From: Halomonas sp. McH1-25
GTDB taxonomy: Bacteria > Pseudomonadota > Gammaproteobacteria > Pseudomonadales > Halomonadaceae
Direction of reading: 5' to 3'
Assembly: GCF_022348165.1 (NCBI RefSeq)
Contig: NZ_JAKRFI010000001.1
Location: 248,001-312,000, forward strand
DNA length: 64,000 nucleotides
In this document: piece after piece, positions 34,006 to 47,974 of the stretch
Position numbering within the stretch: the stretch's first letter is position 1
Layout of the letters: every line of letters begins with the position of its first letter
Notes under the pieces: model-generated
The model's database searches: none
Told to the model about the DNA's origin: nothing
The model's input: only the letters and a program-made list of their open reading frames with translations
Made by a program: the position numbers and the translations under genes

Positions 34006-34709
34006 GCCCGATTCTCCTGACGTCGATCAACCCAGAGATAATGGGCGAGAAGTACCAGGCTAGCGGTACCGATCGCACCAAGCAGCAGATGGCGATCGGG
34101 AAGCAACACAATGGCCCCTAGGCCGACGACCAGTGCAACGAGAAAGGGCAGGGCTTTGCGCAGGCGTCGCGCCTGTTCCAGGGTCAGCACGATGAACAGA
34201 GCCGTCAGCGCAAACTCGATTCCCCGGCTATCGAACTCCAACGTAGCGCCGGCCAGTGCACCGGCGAGTGTGCCAAGCACCCACCACAGCTGGTTCAATG
34301 CACTGATGCGCCAGGCACACGCATGATCGTGACGATCCAGCGTCGTGTGCCGCTGACTGGTCAACAGCGAATATGTCTCGTCGGTCAAGGCGAAGATCAG
34401 ATAAGGCTTACGCCAGCCGGCACCCTGAAAACGCTTGAGCAAAGAAAGCCCATAAAAAAGATGCCGCGAATTGAGCATGAACGTGGCTACGGCGATCTCC
34501 AGCAATCCGGCATGATTGGCAAGCAGCGTGACGGCAAGGAACTGCCCGGCACCGGCATAGATGAAGAGCGACATCAGCAGCGCTCCCCACCAGGGATGGT
34601 CCAACTGCATGAAGAGGATGCCGAATGCTGCTCCCAAGGGGAGATAGCCGAACATGACTGGAACGGTCTGAAGCATGGCGTCCCGCCAATCGCTGACATG
34701 TGAAGACAC
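34002..34709 (-). CDS. azlC: AzlC-type large subunit of branched-chain amino acid exporter
   Basis: A 235-residue integral membrane protein of the AzlC family. It has GYLPLGAAFGILFMQL, then FIYAGAGQFLAVTLLANHAG and FMLNSRHLFYGLSLL, the conserved membrane motifs. E. coli YgaZ (245) is the equivalent. It forms the exporter together with AzlD. No regulator is adjacent. Confidence 0.87.
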   Translation of the reverse strand: MSSHVSDWRDAMLQTVPVMFGYLPLGAAFGILFMQLDHPWWGALLMSLFIYAGAGQFLAVTLLANHAGLLEIAVATFMLNSRHLFYGLSLLKRFQGAGWRKPYLIFALTDETYSLLTSQRHTTLDRHDHACAWRISALNQLWWVLGTLAGALAGATLEFDSRGIEFALTALFIVLTLEQARRLRKALPFLVALVVGLGAIVLLPDRHLLLGAIGTASLVLLAHYLWVDRRQENRA

Positions 34710-34801
34710 GAGCGCTTACCTGATCGTTTGGCAAAAGTTCATGATATACGAATATGCGTGAATGCTGGCATCGAGGCAGTCGATCGAGGGCCAACAACGG
34801 T

Positions 34802-36058
34802 TCAGGCCAGCCAATCGTGCGCGGCAAAGACCAGACCGCAGAGCAACCAACCGCACACGGCATAGGGCAGGTTCCAGCGCATGACGTCCTTGGCCTGGAC
34901 ATCGTAACGTACGCTTAACGCCAGATTGCTGCCGGATAACGGGCTGCTGCCTGTCCCCAGTGCCCATCCCATCAGGAACAGCATGCCCAACAATGTCGGG
35001 TCGGGGGATAGCGGCGCCAACAGCGGGGCGAGCGTAGTGACGCCAACCAGCGGATGGATACCGACAAAAGCCAGAGCCACGATAAGGCCCAGCAGGAGCC
35101 AGGCATGCCACTCGCCGAACTCGGTAAAGGGCAGGTCGGGACCGTCCGGCCAGCTAGCCAGCATGGCAGCCAGCCCGCTGGAGAGCACGCCGGCCGCCAG
35201 GAACAGGGCGAATTGTGGGGCCAAGCGAGGTAAGCCGTCATTGCATTGATGGCGCAGTCGGCCAAGGCGATCCGAGCGCGGCATGAGCAGAATGGCGAAC
35301 AGGGGCGAGACGATGCTGATGATTAGCGGAATCGATAGACTGGGCCACCAACGGTGAATCACCACGACCGAAAGGGCGAGGGTGCAGGGCAGGATCAAGG
35401 CATTCGCCTCGAGGGGATAGCCGATGAAGTCGCCACCGACCCGATAGGCATCCAGCGCGACCAGACCCAGCAGCAGGGCGGCAGCAGTCAACCCCCAAGG
35501 CAACAACGCCAGGAAATCGAGCCCCGGCGCATAGGTCAATGCCACCCCCATGGCGACGAAGAACGGCGACCAGGCCGCGGCGGCAGGAAAGGCTCGCCCC
35601 AGCACGATCATCTGCTGCTTGTTGAGCTGGCCATCACGCTGCATACGATCGCCAAACAGGAACAATGCCGACATATTGATGACAGCACCAAAAAAATGTA
35701 CGCCAAACAAGGTACCTAGCAGGCTGCCTTGCTGACGCTGGGAAGACACAGCCTTGTCGGTCGGCGTGGCCAACGACAGGAAGCTGATCCCGGCAAACAT
35801 CATCAGCAATGTCTGATTGATCACGAGAGCGGTAACGAGTGAGTTCGGCGTGTCGCGAAGTAGCGCCACTGCCCAGAACGCAGCGCCTGCGCCGCCCAGT
35901 AGCAGGGTCTGTCGGCGTGAGGTCCGGGGCAACTGACGCCCCAATCGCAGGGTGGCGAGCCAGCTCAGCACAGCCGCGGGCCACATCGGCCAGTTCAGCA
36001 GGCTGCTGGCAACGCTGAGCAACAGCATGGCGAGAATGAGGGCGCTCGAATGCCTCAC
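34802..36058 (-). CDS. Polytopic membrane protein, ion-transporter-superfamily-like permease
   Basis: A 418-residue membrane protein with about 11-12 helices. Near the C-terminus, VGVTTLAPLLAPLSPDP and GWALGTGSSPLSGSNLALSV resemble the re-entrant hairpin motifs of ion transporter superfamily members such as CitMHS and ArsB/NhaD, so it may be a secondary transporter for an anion or organic acid. The substrate cannot be read. Its start overlaps the stop of the upstream DUF2069 gene by 4 bases, suggesting one operon with wrbA. Confidence 0.55.
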   Translation of the reverse strand: MRHSSALILAMLLLSVASSLLNWPMWPAAVLSWLATLRLGRQLPRTSRRQTLLLGGAGAAFWAVALLRDTPNSLVTALVINQTLLMMFAGISFLSLATPTDKAVSSQRQQGSLLGTLFGVHFFGAVINMSALFLFGDRMQRDGQLNKQQMIVLGRAFPAAAAWSPFFVAMGVALTYAPGLDFLALLPWGLTAAALLLGLVALDAYRVGGDFIGYPLEANALILPCTLALSVVVIHRWWPSLSIPLIISIVSPLFAILLMPRSDRLGRLRHQCNDGLPRLAPQFALFLAAGVLSSGLAAMLASWPDGPDLPFTEFGEWHAWLLLGLIVALAFVGIHPLVGVTTLAPLLAPLSPDPTLLGMLFLMGWALGTGSSPLSGSNLALSVRYDVQAKDVMRWNLPYAVCGWLLCGLVFAAHDWLA

Positions 36059-36449
36059 GAGACGGCAAGTTGCCGGCTACGCCAGCGGGCGAAGAACATG
36101 CTGGCGATGAACAGGGCGAGGCTGGCCACGACCTCGAGCATTCCCAGCCAGGCCTTGTCCGGTAGCGTGGCGATCATCACCCCTTGCATGAAATAGAGCA
36201 GGCTCACGAAAGCCAGCCAGGCATGGCCACGCGGCCGTCGCGTCACGATCGAAGGCAGAAACAGCACCAGTGGCAAAATGCGCACCAGCATGGGCATTAG
36301 CCCGCTATCGCTCTGAGCCTGTAACTGCAAACCTCCCAGAAACAGCAGGGCAATCAACACGCCATAGCTGACGATCACGCCTTGTCGAGAAAGCCGGGTC
36401 AAACGATCCAGCCCATGGCGCTTCTCCAGGCGCTCCAGTGCAGCGCGCA

Positions 36450-36450
<1 letters not shown>
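36055..36450 (-). CDS. DUF2069 membrane protein
   Basis: A 131-residue protein with four helices after a charged N-terminus. LPLVLFLPSIVTRRPRGHAWLAF followed by LLYFMQGVMIA fits DUF2069, a family that commonly follows wrbA in gammaproteobacteria, as it does here with a one-base overlap. The function is unknown. Confidence 0.8.
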
Positions 36451-37443
<993 letters not shown>

Positions 37444-37629
37444 GCCGCCATTGTCCTTTGGAAAGTATCGTTTTTTCAGATGATTGCAAACATTCTAAGC
37501 CGATCGTACGGCACTCCACAACGCAACGGCTGTCTCATAGACTGGCAGTGCGCGATGGGTTCGAGCTTGAGGGAACGATGATCGCGCCTGATAGTATGTA
37601 GTACATAGACATCTGCGGGAGGGCGCTGC

Positions 37630-38226
37630 ATGAACCACTGCCTGGAACAGAATCTCGATTTCGGCAGCCTGATGGGAGACGAGGTCAAGCCGCTATCCAA
37701 GGGGCGCGACAAGGCCGATATCACCGCGACGCCCCGCTCGCCGAGCGAAGCGCAACTGGCTCGCCGTGCCAGTGCCGAAGAGGAAACCACTACAGGCAAT
37801 TTCCTCAGCGACGAATTCGTCGACCTGTTGCCTGAGCACGATCCCATCGAATTTCGACGCAACGGCATACAGACGGGCGTCATCGACCGCCTGCGTCAAG
37901 GCGGCTATGCGCCCGAAGCACGTCTGCATCTACTCAAGCAACCCGTACGTACATGCCGCAGCGAGCTGTTCTCTTTCATTCAGGATGCCGTCGCCCATGA
38001 TCTGCGCTGCCTGCTCGTCGTGCATGGCCGGGGCAAGGCCGTGGACAGCCACGCCAACGTCGTCCGTTCCTATGTAGCCAAGTGGCTCACGCAGTTCGAG
38101 GAGGTCCAGGCTTATACCTCGGCCCAGCCAGCGCATGGTGGGATCGGGGCGACCTACGTCATGCTGCGCAAGTCGGAGCGAGCCCGGGCTCGCAATCGGG
38201 AAATTCAGCAAAAACGACGCGGCTGA
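37630..38226 (+). CDS. smrA: Smr-domain protein (SmrA/YdaL-like)
   Basis: A 198-residue protein with an N-terminal charged region (1-90) and a C-terminal Smr domain (about 95-185): LLKQPVRTC in the usual LDLHG-like place, CLLVVHGRGKAVDSHANVVR, and PAHGGIGATYVML. GGAGGG precedes the ATG. The domain is related to the MutS2 nuclease domain and cuts nucleic acids or acts on ribosomes. E. coli has SmrA and SmrB; the length fits SmrA (187). Confidence 0.85.
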   Translation: MNHCLEQNLDFGSLMGDEVKPLSKGRDKADITATPRSPSEAQLARRASAEEETTTGNFLSDEFVDLLPEHDPIEFRRNGIQTGVIDRLRQGGYAPEARLHLLKQPVRTCRSELFSFIQDAVAHDLRCLLVVHGRGKAVDSHANVVRSYVAKWLTQFEEVQAYTSAQPAHGGIGATYVMLRKSERARARNREIQQKRRG

Positions 38227-38245
38227 ATGAGCGTTGACGATACGA

Positions 38246-38270
38246 CGGCGCCGCCCAATAGGCGGCGCCG
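38246..38270. terminator. GC-rich hairpin between convergent genes
   Basis: CGGCGCCGCC (38246-38255) and GGCGGCGCCG (38261-38270) form a 10-bp stem. There is no T-run, so it may act as a weak terminator or mRNA end. It lies between smrA and the convergent sulfite reductase operon. Confidence 0.5.
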
Positions 38271-38303
38271 TTACCCATTCGATCTGCCTACCGGCAGGCT
38301 CGT

Positions 38304-38810
38304 TCAGGTCGCTTCGCGCAGACGACGCTCGAACAGCGCTTCCTTGACGTCGACGCCAGGCTGATAGCTGACGCTGAACGCTCCCAAGGCACGCAGTGCG
38401 TCGTCCAGATGCTGATCCTCACGCAGTGCCAGGGCGTCGAAGCCACAGCGAGTCATATAGAAAAGCTGGTCGACCAGAACATCGCCAATCGCACGAATCT
38501 CGCCCGCAAACCCGTACCGCTCGCGTAGCAGGCGGGCCAGCGTGTAGCCACGCCCATCGGTGAAGGCGGGAAAGTCGATGGCAACGAGAGGGGCCTTGGT
38601 GAGTTCCTCGGCCAATGTCGGATTCAGTTCGGTATCACTGGGCAGCCACGGTGCCAGGTCCGCTTCGCCAGTGTGCTGTTGCCAAATCGACAGGGGAACG
38701 ATGGCCGGCCGTCGATCGGGGAGCCCATCTTCATCGCGGCACAAACTCCAGGTGTCCCGCTCGGGCTGGCCCAGCTTGATCAGCGTGGTATCCGGTTGAT
38801 CGTTATGCAT
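38304..38810 (-). CDS. DUF934 protein, sulfite reductase partner
   Basis: A 168-residue DUF934-family protein with ATG 38810 inside the 3' end of cysI (8-base overlap), using AAGGAG within cysI. The block DFPAFTDGRGYTLARLLRER, then GEIRAIGDVLVDQLFYMTRCGFDAL is the family signature. DUF934 genes follow cysI in many proteobacteria and are annotated as part of sulfite reduction, possibly replacing the missing flavoprotein cysJ. The exact function is unknown. Confidence 0.82.
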   Translation of the reverse strand: MHNDQPDTTLIKLGQPERDTWSLCRDEDGLPDRRPAIVPLSIWQQHTGEADLAPWLPSDTELNPTLAEELTKAPLVAIDFPAFTDGRGYTLARLLRERYGFAGEIRAIGDVLVDQLFYMTRCGFDALALREDQHLDDALRALGAFSVSYQPGVDVKEALFERRLREAT

Positions 38811-40455
38811 ACACCCGCTCCTTGAAGGGCTTGATCCCAATACGGCGATAGGTATCCAGGAAGCGTTCGTCGTCGTGGCGCTGTTCCACGTACACCTGGA
38901 GTACCTTGTCGATGACGTCAGGCACGTCCTCGCGATAGAAGGAGGGGCCGAGAATCTTGCCTAGCGACGCATCGTCCCGGGAGTTGCCGCCCAGCGATAC
39001 CTGGTAATACTCCTCCCCCTTCTTGTCGACGCCCAGAATACCGATATTGCCCACGTGGTGATGGCCGCAGGCGTTCATGCAACCGGAGATATTGAGGTCC
39101 AGGGGGCCGAGATCGTACAGGAAATCCAAGTCCTCGAAGCGCTCCTGAATGGCCTGGGCGATAGGTATCGATACGGCGTTGGCCAGCGAGCAATAGTCGC
39201 CACCGGGGCAGCAGATGATATCGCTGAGCGTACCTACCGTAGGATTGGCCATGCCCAGCGCCTGGAGTTTGTGCCACAGCGCCTCGATCTCATCGACGGG
39301 CACGTCGGAAAGCACCAGATTCTGCTCGTGCGTCACGCGCATTTCGCCGAAGCTGAACACCTCCGCCAAGTCGGCGATGGCATCCATCTGGTCGGCCGTG
39401 ACGTCGCCTGGGGCATGTTCACGCCGTTTGAGCGACAGAGTGACGGCTTTGTAGCCGGGCACTACATGATCGGTCACGTTGTTGGTCACGAAGCGTGCAA
39501 AGGCGCGATCGTTCTGGCGCAGTTGCTCATAGGCGACGATGGCTGCCTCGCTGACCTCACGGCGACTGGGTTCCGGGAAGTGCGCCTTGGCATTATCGAC
39601 AGCCGCCTGGGTCAAGGTCTGTGGCCCATCCTTGAGGTGCGCCCACTCTTCCTCGACGCGACGCCGGTATTCCTCGATCCCCAGCGCCTTGACCAGAATC
39701 TTGATGCGCGCCTTGAACTTGTTGTCGCGGCGGCCGAACTGGTTATAGACACGGACGCAGGCCTCGAGATAGGTGAGCAGGTGCTGCCAGGGCAGATCCT
39801 CACGGACCACGTCGCCGACCATGGGAGTGCGGCCCAGTCCGCCGCCGGCCAGGACGCGTGCACGCAGCTCACCCTTGTCGTTATGCCACAGGCGCACACC
39901 GATGTCGTGCACCTGGATCGCAGCTCGGTCGTGGTCCGCTCCGGTGACAGCAATCTTGAACTTGCGCGGAAGATAGGCGAATTCCGGATGCAGGGTCGAC
40001 CACTGGCGAATCAGTTCGCACCACGGGCGAGGATCCTCCACCTCATCCTTGGCGATGCCGGCGAATTGGTCGCTCGTGGTGTTGCGAATGCAGTTACCGC
40101 TGGTCTGGATGGCATGCATCTGCACCTTGGCCAGTTCGGCAAGAATCTCGGGGACGTCCTCGAGCTTCGGCCAGTTCAACTGCAGGTTCTGACGCGTCGT
40201 GAAATGACCGTAGCCACGGTCATAACGCCGTGTAATGTCCGCCAGTGTGCGAAGCTGTTCGCTGGACAGCATGCCGTAGGGAATGGCGATACGCAGCATG
40301 GGCGCATGACGCTGGATATACAGGCCATTCTGCAAGCGCAAGGGACGGAATTCCTCTTCGCTCAACCGTCCGGCCAGATAACGGTCCATCTGGTCACGGA
40401 ATTGTGCGACGCGTTCGTCTACGAGCGTCTGGTCGTAGGTGTCGTACCGATACAT
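38803..40455 (-). CDS. cysI: Sulfite reductase hemoprotein (nitrite/sulfite reductase type)
   Basis: A 550-residue siroheme and 4Fe-4S enzyme that reduces sulfite to sulfide for cysteine synthesis. The N-terminal ferredoxin-like half shows GYGHFTTRQNLQLNW. The cluster ligands are CCPGGDYC near residue 416 and CMNACGHH near 459, a C-x5-C then C-x3-C pattern. It lacks a neighbouring cysJ, as in Pseudomonas-type assimilation. Its start at 40455 follows a region with a candidate regulatory repeat. Confidence 0.9.
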   Translation of the reverse strand: MYRYDTYDQTLVDERVAQFRDQMDRYLAGRLSEEEFRPLRLQNGLYIQRHAPMLRIAIPYGMLSSEQLRTLADITRRYDRGYGHFTTRQNLQLNWPKLEDVPEILAELAKVQMHAIQTSGNCIRNTTSDQFAGIAKDEVEDPRPWCELIRQWSTLHPEFAYLPRKFKIAVTGADHDRAAIQVHDIGVRLWHNDKGELRARVLAGGGLGRTPMVGDVVREDLPWQHLLTYLEACVRVYNQFGRRDNKFKARIKILVKALGIEEYRRRVEEEWAHLKDGPQTLTQAAVDNAKAHFPEPSRREVSEAAIVAYEQLRQNDRAFARFVTNNVTDHVVPGYKAVTLSLKRREHAPGDVTADQMDAIADLAEVFSFGEMRVTHEQNLVLSDVPVDEIEALWHKLQALGMANPTVGTLSDIICCPGGDYCSLANAVSIPIAQAIQERFEDLDFLYDLGPLDLNISGCMNACGHHHVGNIGILGVDKKGEEYYQVSLGGNSRDDASLGKILGPSFYREDVPDVIDKVLQVYVEQRHDDERFLDTYRRIGIKPFKERVYA

Positions 40456-40755
40456 ACAGGCGTGTCCTGCTAGTCAGGGCGAAATGGGATCTGTGCCGTG
40501 ACACAGACCATACTCCGTTTCTTTTATTCTATGAAAGAATAAATAGGCATAGTTTTTAACATTAACGTTATTACGGCCTCGGCCGTTCAGGGGCCGGGCA
40601 TGACCCGCTAACGTACGAAACCGATAGGGGCGGGCACCAAGGAGGCCGGGCAACAGGTAGCCTGCAATGATACCGAATGACGCCAATGACAGGTAGATCC
40701 TTTCAAGGAATGCAGCAAGAGAGCTGAATATCGATCGGAAAGCGTGCATATCATG
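40456..40755. promoter_or_regulatory. Upstream region of sulfite reductase gene
   Basis: This 300-base gap has an AT-rich core near the cysI start. TTATTC (40524-40529) and GAATAA (40537-40542) form an inverted repeat about 70 bases upstream of the cysI ATG, a plausible regulator (CysB-like) or promoter site. An open frame on the minus strand here was not called because it lacks coding character. Confidence 0.3.
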
Positions 40756-42081
40756 CTAGAGACTCACCATCTGCCAACGGCGACGCTGCCAGATGAGTAC
40801 GAACCACAACGAGTTCAGGCAGCGGTAACCCAACTGAACCCACCAGACCCCGAGAAGGCCGTGATCGTGTATCGCGCCGATCCACCACGCCAAAGGCAGG
40901 AAGAGCAGCCATTGGGAACACAAGGTGACCGCCATGACCGTGCGATTGGCGCCGGCGCCGAGTAGCGCCTGTCCCAGTACGAGGGCGGCCGCATCCAGCA
41001 CGATCATGAGGGCCGTCAGCTGTAGTGGCAGCCTTCCCAGCGCCAATAGATCGGCATCGTGCAGGAAAAGGCGAAGAATGGCCTCGGGAAACAGCAGCAT
41101 CGGCAATGCCAGCAGGGCCAGGCAAGCCCATGCGACATGGACCACATCCCATCCCCAGCGATGCGCATCATCGGGCGTATCGCGTCCCAGAGCTTGGCCT
41201 ACCAGACTCATCGCTGCGAGCCCCAGGCCGACGCCAGGCAGGATAAGCAACAGCGACAGGTTGACCAGCACGTGACCCACCGCCACGCTCGCGGTACCGA
41301 TCAGCCCAAGGATCCAGAACAGCACGGCATAGCCGCCAGCAAACCACACCTGTTGCAGCGAATGGGGAATCGCCAGGCGCAGCGTCGTGGACACATCCTT
41401 GCGGGACGGCCATTGCCAGGCTTCTACGCCGGGCCCGACATGGGAGCGGCTATGGTAGACCCACAGTGCCAGCCCAAAGAACAAGGCAATCGCCGTGCCG
41501 GCACCAGCCCCGGGTGCACCCAGGCGGGGCAGTCCGATGCCATGGATCAGGCCGATACTGGTTGCCACGTTGACGACATGCATGAGCAGGATAATGCGTA
41601 GGTAGATGCCGGTCTGCTGGATACCGCTCCAGAAACCTCGAAAGCAGAAGATCATGGCCACCGGCAGCAGCGCTATGACTCGCCAGCGAAAATACTCGAC
41701 GGCTACCGACTGGACGTCGGCCTGCTGGGTTATCAGTGTCAGCAGGCGGGGAGCCTGCCACAAACAAAGCGCCGTCAAGGGCAGCGCCACGCACAAGGCG
41801 ATCAGCAGGCCGGCATGGAGTGCAATGGCGCGCCGTGGCCGATTATTCTCGCCATGACGGCGAGCCGTCTGCGCCTGGACGCTGGAGGACAGGCCGAACA
41901 GCAATGCCGTAACCAGAAACATCGCATAGCCGCCAATGCCGACGCCGGCGAGTGCAACTTCTCCCAGTGCCCCGACCAGTGCAGCATCGATCAGGTTGAT
42001 CAGGCTCTGGGAGAGCATGGCGCCAATGATCGGTAGCGCCAGCTTGAGAATGGTCTGACTGCGTGTACTTTCCGGCAGCAT
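40756..42081 (-). CDS. MATE family efflux transporter
   Basis: A 441-residue inner-membrane transporter with 12 helices in two similar halves. ALPIIGAMLSQSLINLIDAALVG at the start is the typical MATE opening, and the mid-protein helices resemble DinF-like members. It would expel organic cations or toxic metabolites using Na+ or H+. The ligand is not evident. It lies between cysI and metH, with no local regulator. Confidence 0.88.
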   Translation of the reverse strand: MLPESTRSQTILKLALPIIGAMLSQSLINLIDAALVGALGEVALAGVGIGGYAMFLVTALLFGLSSSVQAQTARRHGENNRPRRAIALHAGLLIALCVALPLTALCLWQAPRLLTLITQQADVQSVAVEYFRWRVIALLPVAMIFCFRGFWSGIQQTGIYLRIILLMHVVNVATSIGLIHGIGLPRLGAPGAGAGTAIALFFGLALWVYHSRSHVGPGVEAWQWPSRKDVSTTLRLAIPHSLQQVWFAGGYAVLFWILGLIGTASVAVGHVLVNLSLLLILPGVGLGLAAMSLVGQALGRDTPDDAHRWGWDVVHVAWACLALLALPMLLFPEAILRLFLHDADLLALGRLPLQLTALMIVLDAAALVLGQALLGAGANRTVMAVTLCSQWLLFLPLAWWIGAIHDHGLLGVWWVQLGYRCLNSLWFVLIWQRRRWQMVSL

Positions 42082-42159
42082 GCGTGATCTCGAAGCTTGG
42101 CCCGCCTGGGCGGGCCAACTTACAGGGACGACAAAAGGTAGGTGCCGTGGCGCAACGGA

Positions 42160-45888
<3,729 letters not shown>

Positions 45889-46114
45889 GGTCAGCGATCA
45901 TCTCCAGCGACAAAATCGATTTGGCCCGGGCACATTCCGCAGCACATCGTGAAATGCCCCCTCGGGGCCCTGCGGGCCAGCCTAATTGGCGATCATGCTA
46001 CCAGAAAAGCGCTTGTCGCGGGGCGGTCGGGAAAGACCTAGTATTTAAGTCAGGATTGTGTTGGCAGGGGTTTTTTCTTACCATGTCACAAAACTTTCCT
46101 GACGAGTCGAGTTC

Positions 46115-46702
46115 ATGAGCCAGACTATTCAGATTACCGACAGTGCCCAGGATTACCTCGCCGAGCTGCTGTCCAAGCAGAATGTCGAAGGTATCGCCGT
46201 TCGCATCTTCATCACCCAACCGGGCACGCCGTATGCGGAAACCTGCCTGGCCTACTGCCGACCGGGCGAAGAGGAACCCAGCGACGAGAAGCTGGAGCTC
46301 GAAAAGATCAATGTCTTTCTCGATAAGCACAGCCTGGCGTTTCTCGACGAGGCGGTCGTCGATTTCAATGCCGACCGTATGGGCGGACAGCTCACCATCA
46401 AGGCCCCGAACGCCAAGATGCCCAAGGTGAATGCCGACAGCCCCCTGGAAGACAGGGTCAATTATGTGCTTTACAGCGAGATCAACCCGGGCCTGGCAGC
46501 GCACGGCGGCGAAATCAAACTCATCCAGGTCGCCGAAGAGAACGTTGCCGTGTTGCAGTTCGGCGGGGGCTGCCAAGGCTGCGCCGCCGTCGACCTGACA
46601 CTCAAGGAAGGCGTGGAAAGGACCCTGCTCGAGCGAATTCCCGAACTCAAGGGCATCCGCGACGTGACCGACCATACCGACACGACCAATGCCTACTATT
46701 GA
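46115..46702 (+). CDS. nfuA: Fe-S cluster carrier NfuA
   Basis: A 195-residue protein (E. coli 191) with an A-type-like N-terminal domain (1-100, degenerate cysteines) and a C-terminal Nfu domain whose [14 protein letters not shown] holds Cys153 and Cys156 for 4Fe-4S binding across a dimer. It carries clusters to enzymes such as lipoate synthase under stress. It is divergent from metH and followed by a GC-rich hairpin. Confidence 0.94.
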   Translation: MSQTIQITDSAQDYLAELLSKQNVEGIAVRIFITQPGTPYAETCLAYCRPGEEEPSDEKLELEKINVFLDKHSLAFLDEAVVDFNADRMGGQLTIKAPNAKMPKVNADSPLEDRVNYVLYSEINPGLAAHGGEIKLIQVAEENVAVLQFGGGCQGCAAVDLTLKEGVERTLLERIPELKGIRDVTDHTDTTNAYY

Positions 46703-46725
46703 GGCGACGTCACGATGGTGACAGT

Positions 46726-46751
46726 AACGGGCCGCCCGAGGGCGGCCCGTT
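46726..46751. terminator. GC-rich hairpin between convergent genes
   Basis: AACGGGCCGCC (46726-46736) and GGCGGCCCGTT (46741-46751) make a perfect 11-bp stem with a four-base loop. There is no T-run in either direction. It probably marks the 3' ends of nfuA and the convergent KfrA-like gene. Confidence 0.55.
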
Positions 46752-46782
46752 GCGTTGAGCGTTGACCAAAAACGCAATCTCA

Positions 46783-47748
46783 TCAACAGACGAATGGCGG
46801 GAGCGGAGCCTTGGCTAGCCGAATCTCGGTATCGCGCAGACGCTCGCGAACCTGCCTGAGCGTATCGTCCCTCTCGGCAAGCGTTGCCTCCAGGCGCTCG
46901 CATCTGAGCGTCTCTTCGTGCAAGCGATCCTTGGCCTGCTGAAGCTTCCATTGCGTTTCGCGGTGAACCGCTTGCTCCTCGCCGAGCTCGCGCCGAGCCT
47001 GCTGTAGCCGAGCGTCGACTTCACTGACGCGCTTTTCCATGACTTCCAGACGTTGATTGAGCTGCCTTTCGGCCGCTTGCCGCTCCTGGCGCGCATTGTC
47101 GAGCAGCGTCATGAGCCGGGCCTCAGCCGCTTCGTGGCGCTGCTCCTCCTGATTGAGCTGGGCACGAAACTCCTCGCTCTTGCGCGATAGGGCGGCCTGG
47201 TATTCAGCGCCTTGCCGCTCGTTATCCGCCTGCAAACGCTGTAACTGCTCTTCACTTTGCTTGATCTGGCGGGCCTGCTGCGCCTCGCGCTGCGAGGCGC
47301 TTTCGCACTGTGCGTCCAACTTGGCGATTTTGGCGCTGTATTCTTCCAGACGTTCCTGGGCCTGACGCAACTGTTCACCCAGTACCGTCTCGCGTTGCCG
47401 GGCATCTTCCGCTTCACGGCGGGCCTGATCGGACCTCAACTCGGCGTCCTCGACCCGCTTGTCGGCTTCCTGACGATAGTGCGCCAGCCCGTCGGCCGCA
47501 CTTTCCTGCGCCTGATACCAAAGCGATTGGACCAAGGCCTCTACCGGCTCGGGAATGGCCTGTAGCGGCGGCTGGTCACGGTTCTCCTCTCGCTGTAGCC
47601 GCCACTCTCGGAAATGCTCGTTGATGGTGGTGAAGCTGCCGGTGCCGAGCACTTCACGAATTTTCTGAACGCTTGGTGCCTCACCTTGCTGAAGCAGCCT
47701 ATCGATTGCCCGACGTACGTCGTCGTATTGCACGCCACTGCGCGCCAT
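46783..47748 (-). CDS. KfrA-like DNA-binding coiled-coil protein
   Basis: A 321-residue protein. The N-terminal 60 residues hold a KfrA_N helix-turn-helix (VQYDDVRRAIDRLLQQGEAP, then VQKIREVLGTGSFTTINEHF). Residues 90-310 are an uninterrupted coiled coil rich in Glu, Gln and Arg, then a short tail APLPPFVC. Plasmid KfrA proteins repress their own promoter, form filaments and aid plasmid segregation. Here it is chromosomal and divergent from a tyrosine recombinase across a large palindrome, its likely binding site. AAGGAG precedes the start. Confidence 0.82.
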   Translation of the reverse strand: MARSGVQYDDVRRAIDRLLQQGEAPSVQKIREVLGTGSFTTINEHFREWRLQREENRDQPPLQAIPEPVEALVQSLWYQAQESAADGLAHYRQEADKRVEDAELRSDQARREAEDARQRETVLGEQLRQAQERLEEYSAKIAKLDAQCESASQREAQQARQIKQSEEQLQRLQADNERQGAEYQAALSRKSEEFRAQLNQEEQRHEAAEARLMTLLDNARQERQAAERQLNQRLEVMEKRVSEVDARLQQARRELGEEQAVHRETQWKLQQAKDRLHEETLRCERLEATLAERDDTLRQVRERLRDTEIRLAKAPLPPFVC

Positions 47749-47837
47749 GCCTGTCTCCTTGGAATCCCATTGCAGCTAGCCCGGATTTCATCATTTTCCG
47801 CGATTTCCGAAGCTTAGCCCAGCCGGGGCCGTAATGA

Positions 47838-47876
47838 TATTATTGTAATTACGTATTACGTAATTACAATAATATT
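47838..47876. repeat. 39-bp near-perfect AT-rich palindrome
   Basis: ATATTATTGTAATTACGT (47838-47855) is repeated exactly as its reverse complement at 47859-47876, around ATT. Each arm contains GTAATTAC, itself a palindrome, 15 bases apart. It stands out sharply from the GC-rich surroundings and sits between the divergent KfrA-like and recombinase genes. It is a strong candidate KfrA operator or a recombination site. Confidence 0.75.
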
Positions 47877-47974
47877 TCGAGCCAAATATTCATGATTACG
47901 CGGCTTATCTTGAATCGAGGCTGCGTACAGAGGAAAATAGCGACACTCGAGGCCAGCGAACGAAGCGGACAACG

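Noticed and set aside
39055-40473. Long plus-strand open frame opposite the sulfite reductase gene
   Set aside because: It is the complement of a clearly conserved gene with intact siroheme motifs; long antisense frames are common in GC-rich DNA and this one has no ribosome binding site or recognisable domain.
40474-40749. 91-codon minus-strand frame upstream of cysI
   Set aside because: It has no ribosome binding site, covers the presumed promoter, and its sequence beyond one hydrophobic stretch looks random.
45889-46114. Possible cobalamin or SAH riboswitch in the metH leader
   Set aside because: Only weak, imperfect hairpins are visible and none of the conserved riboswitch core sequences I know are present.
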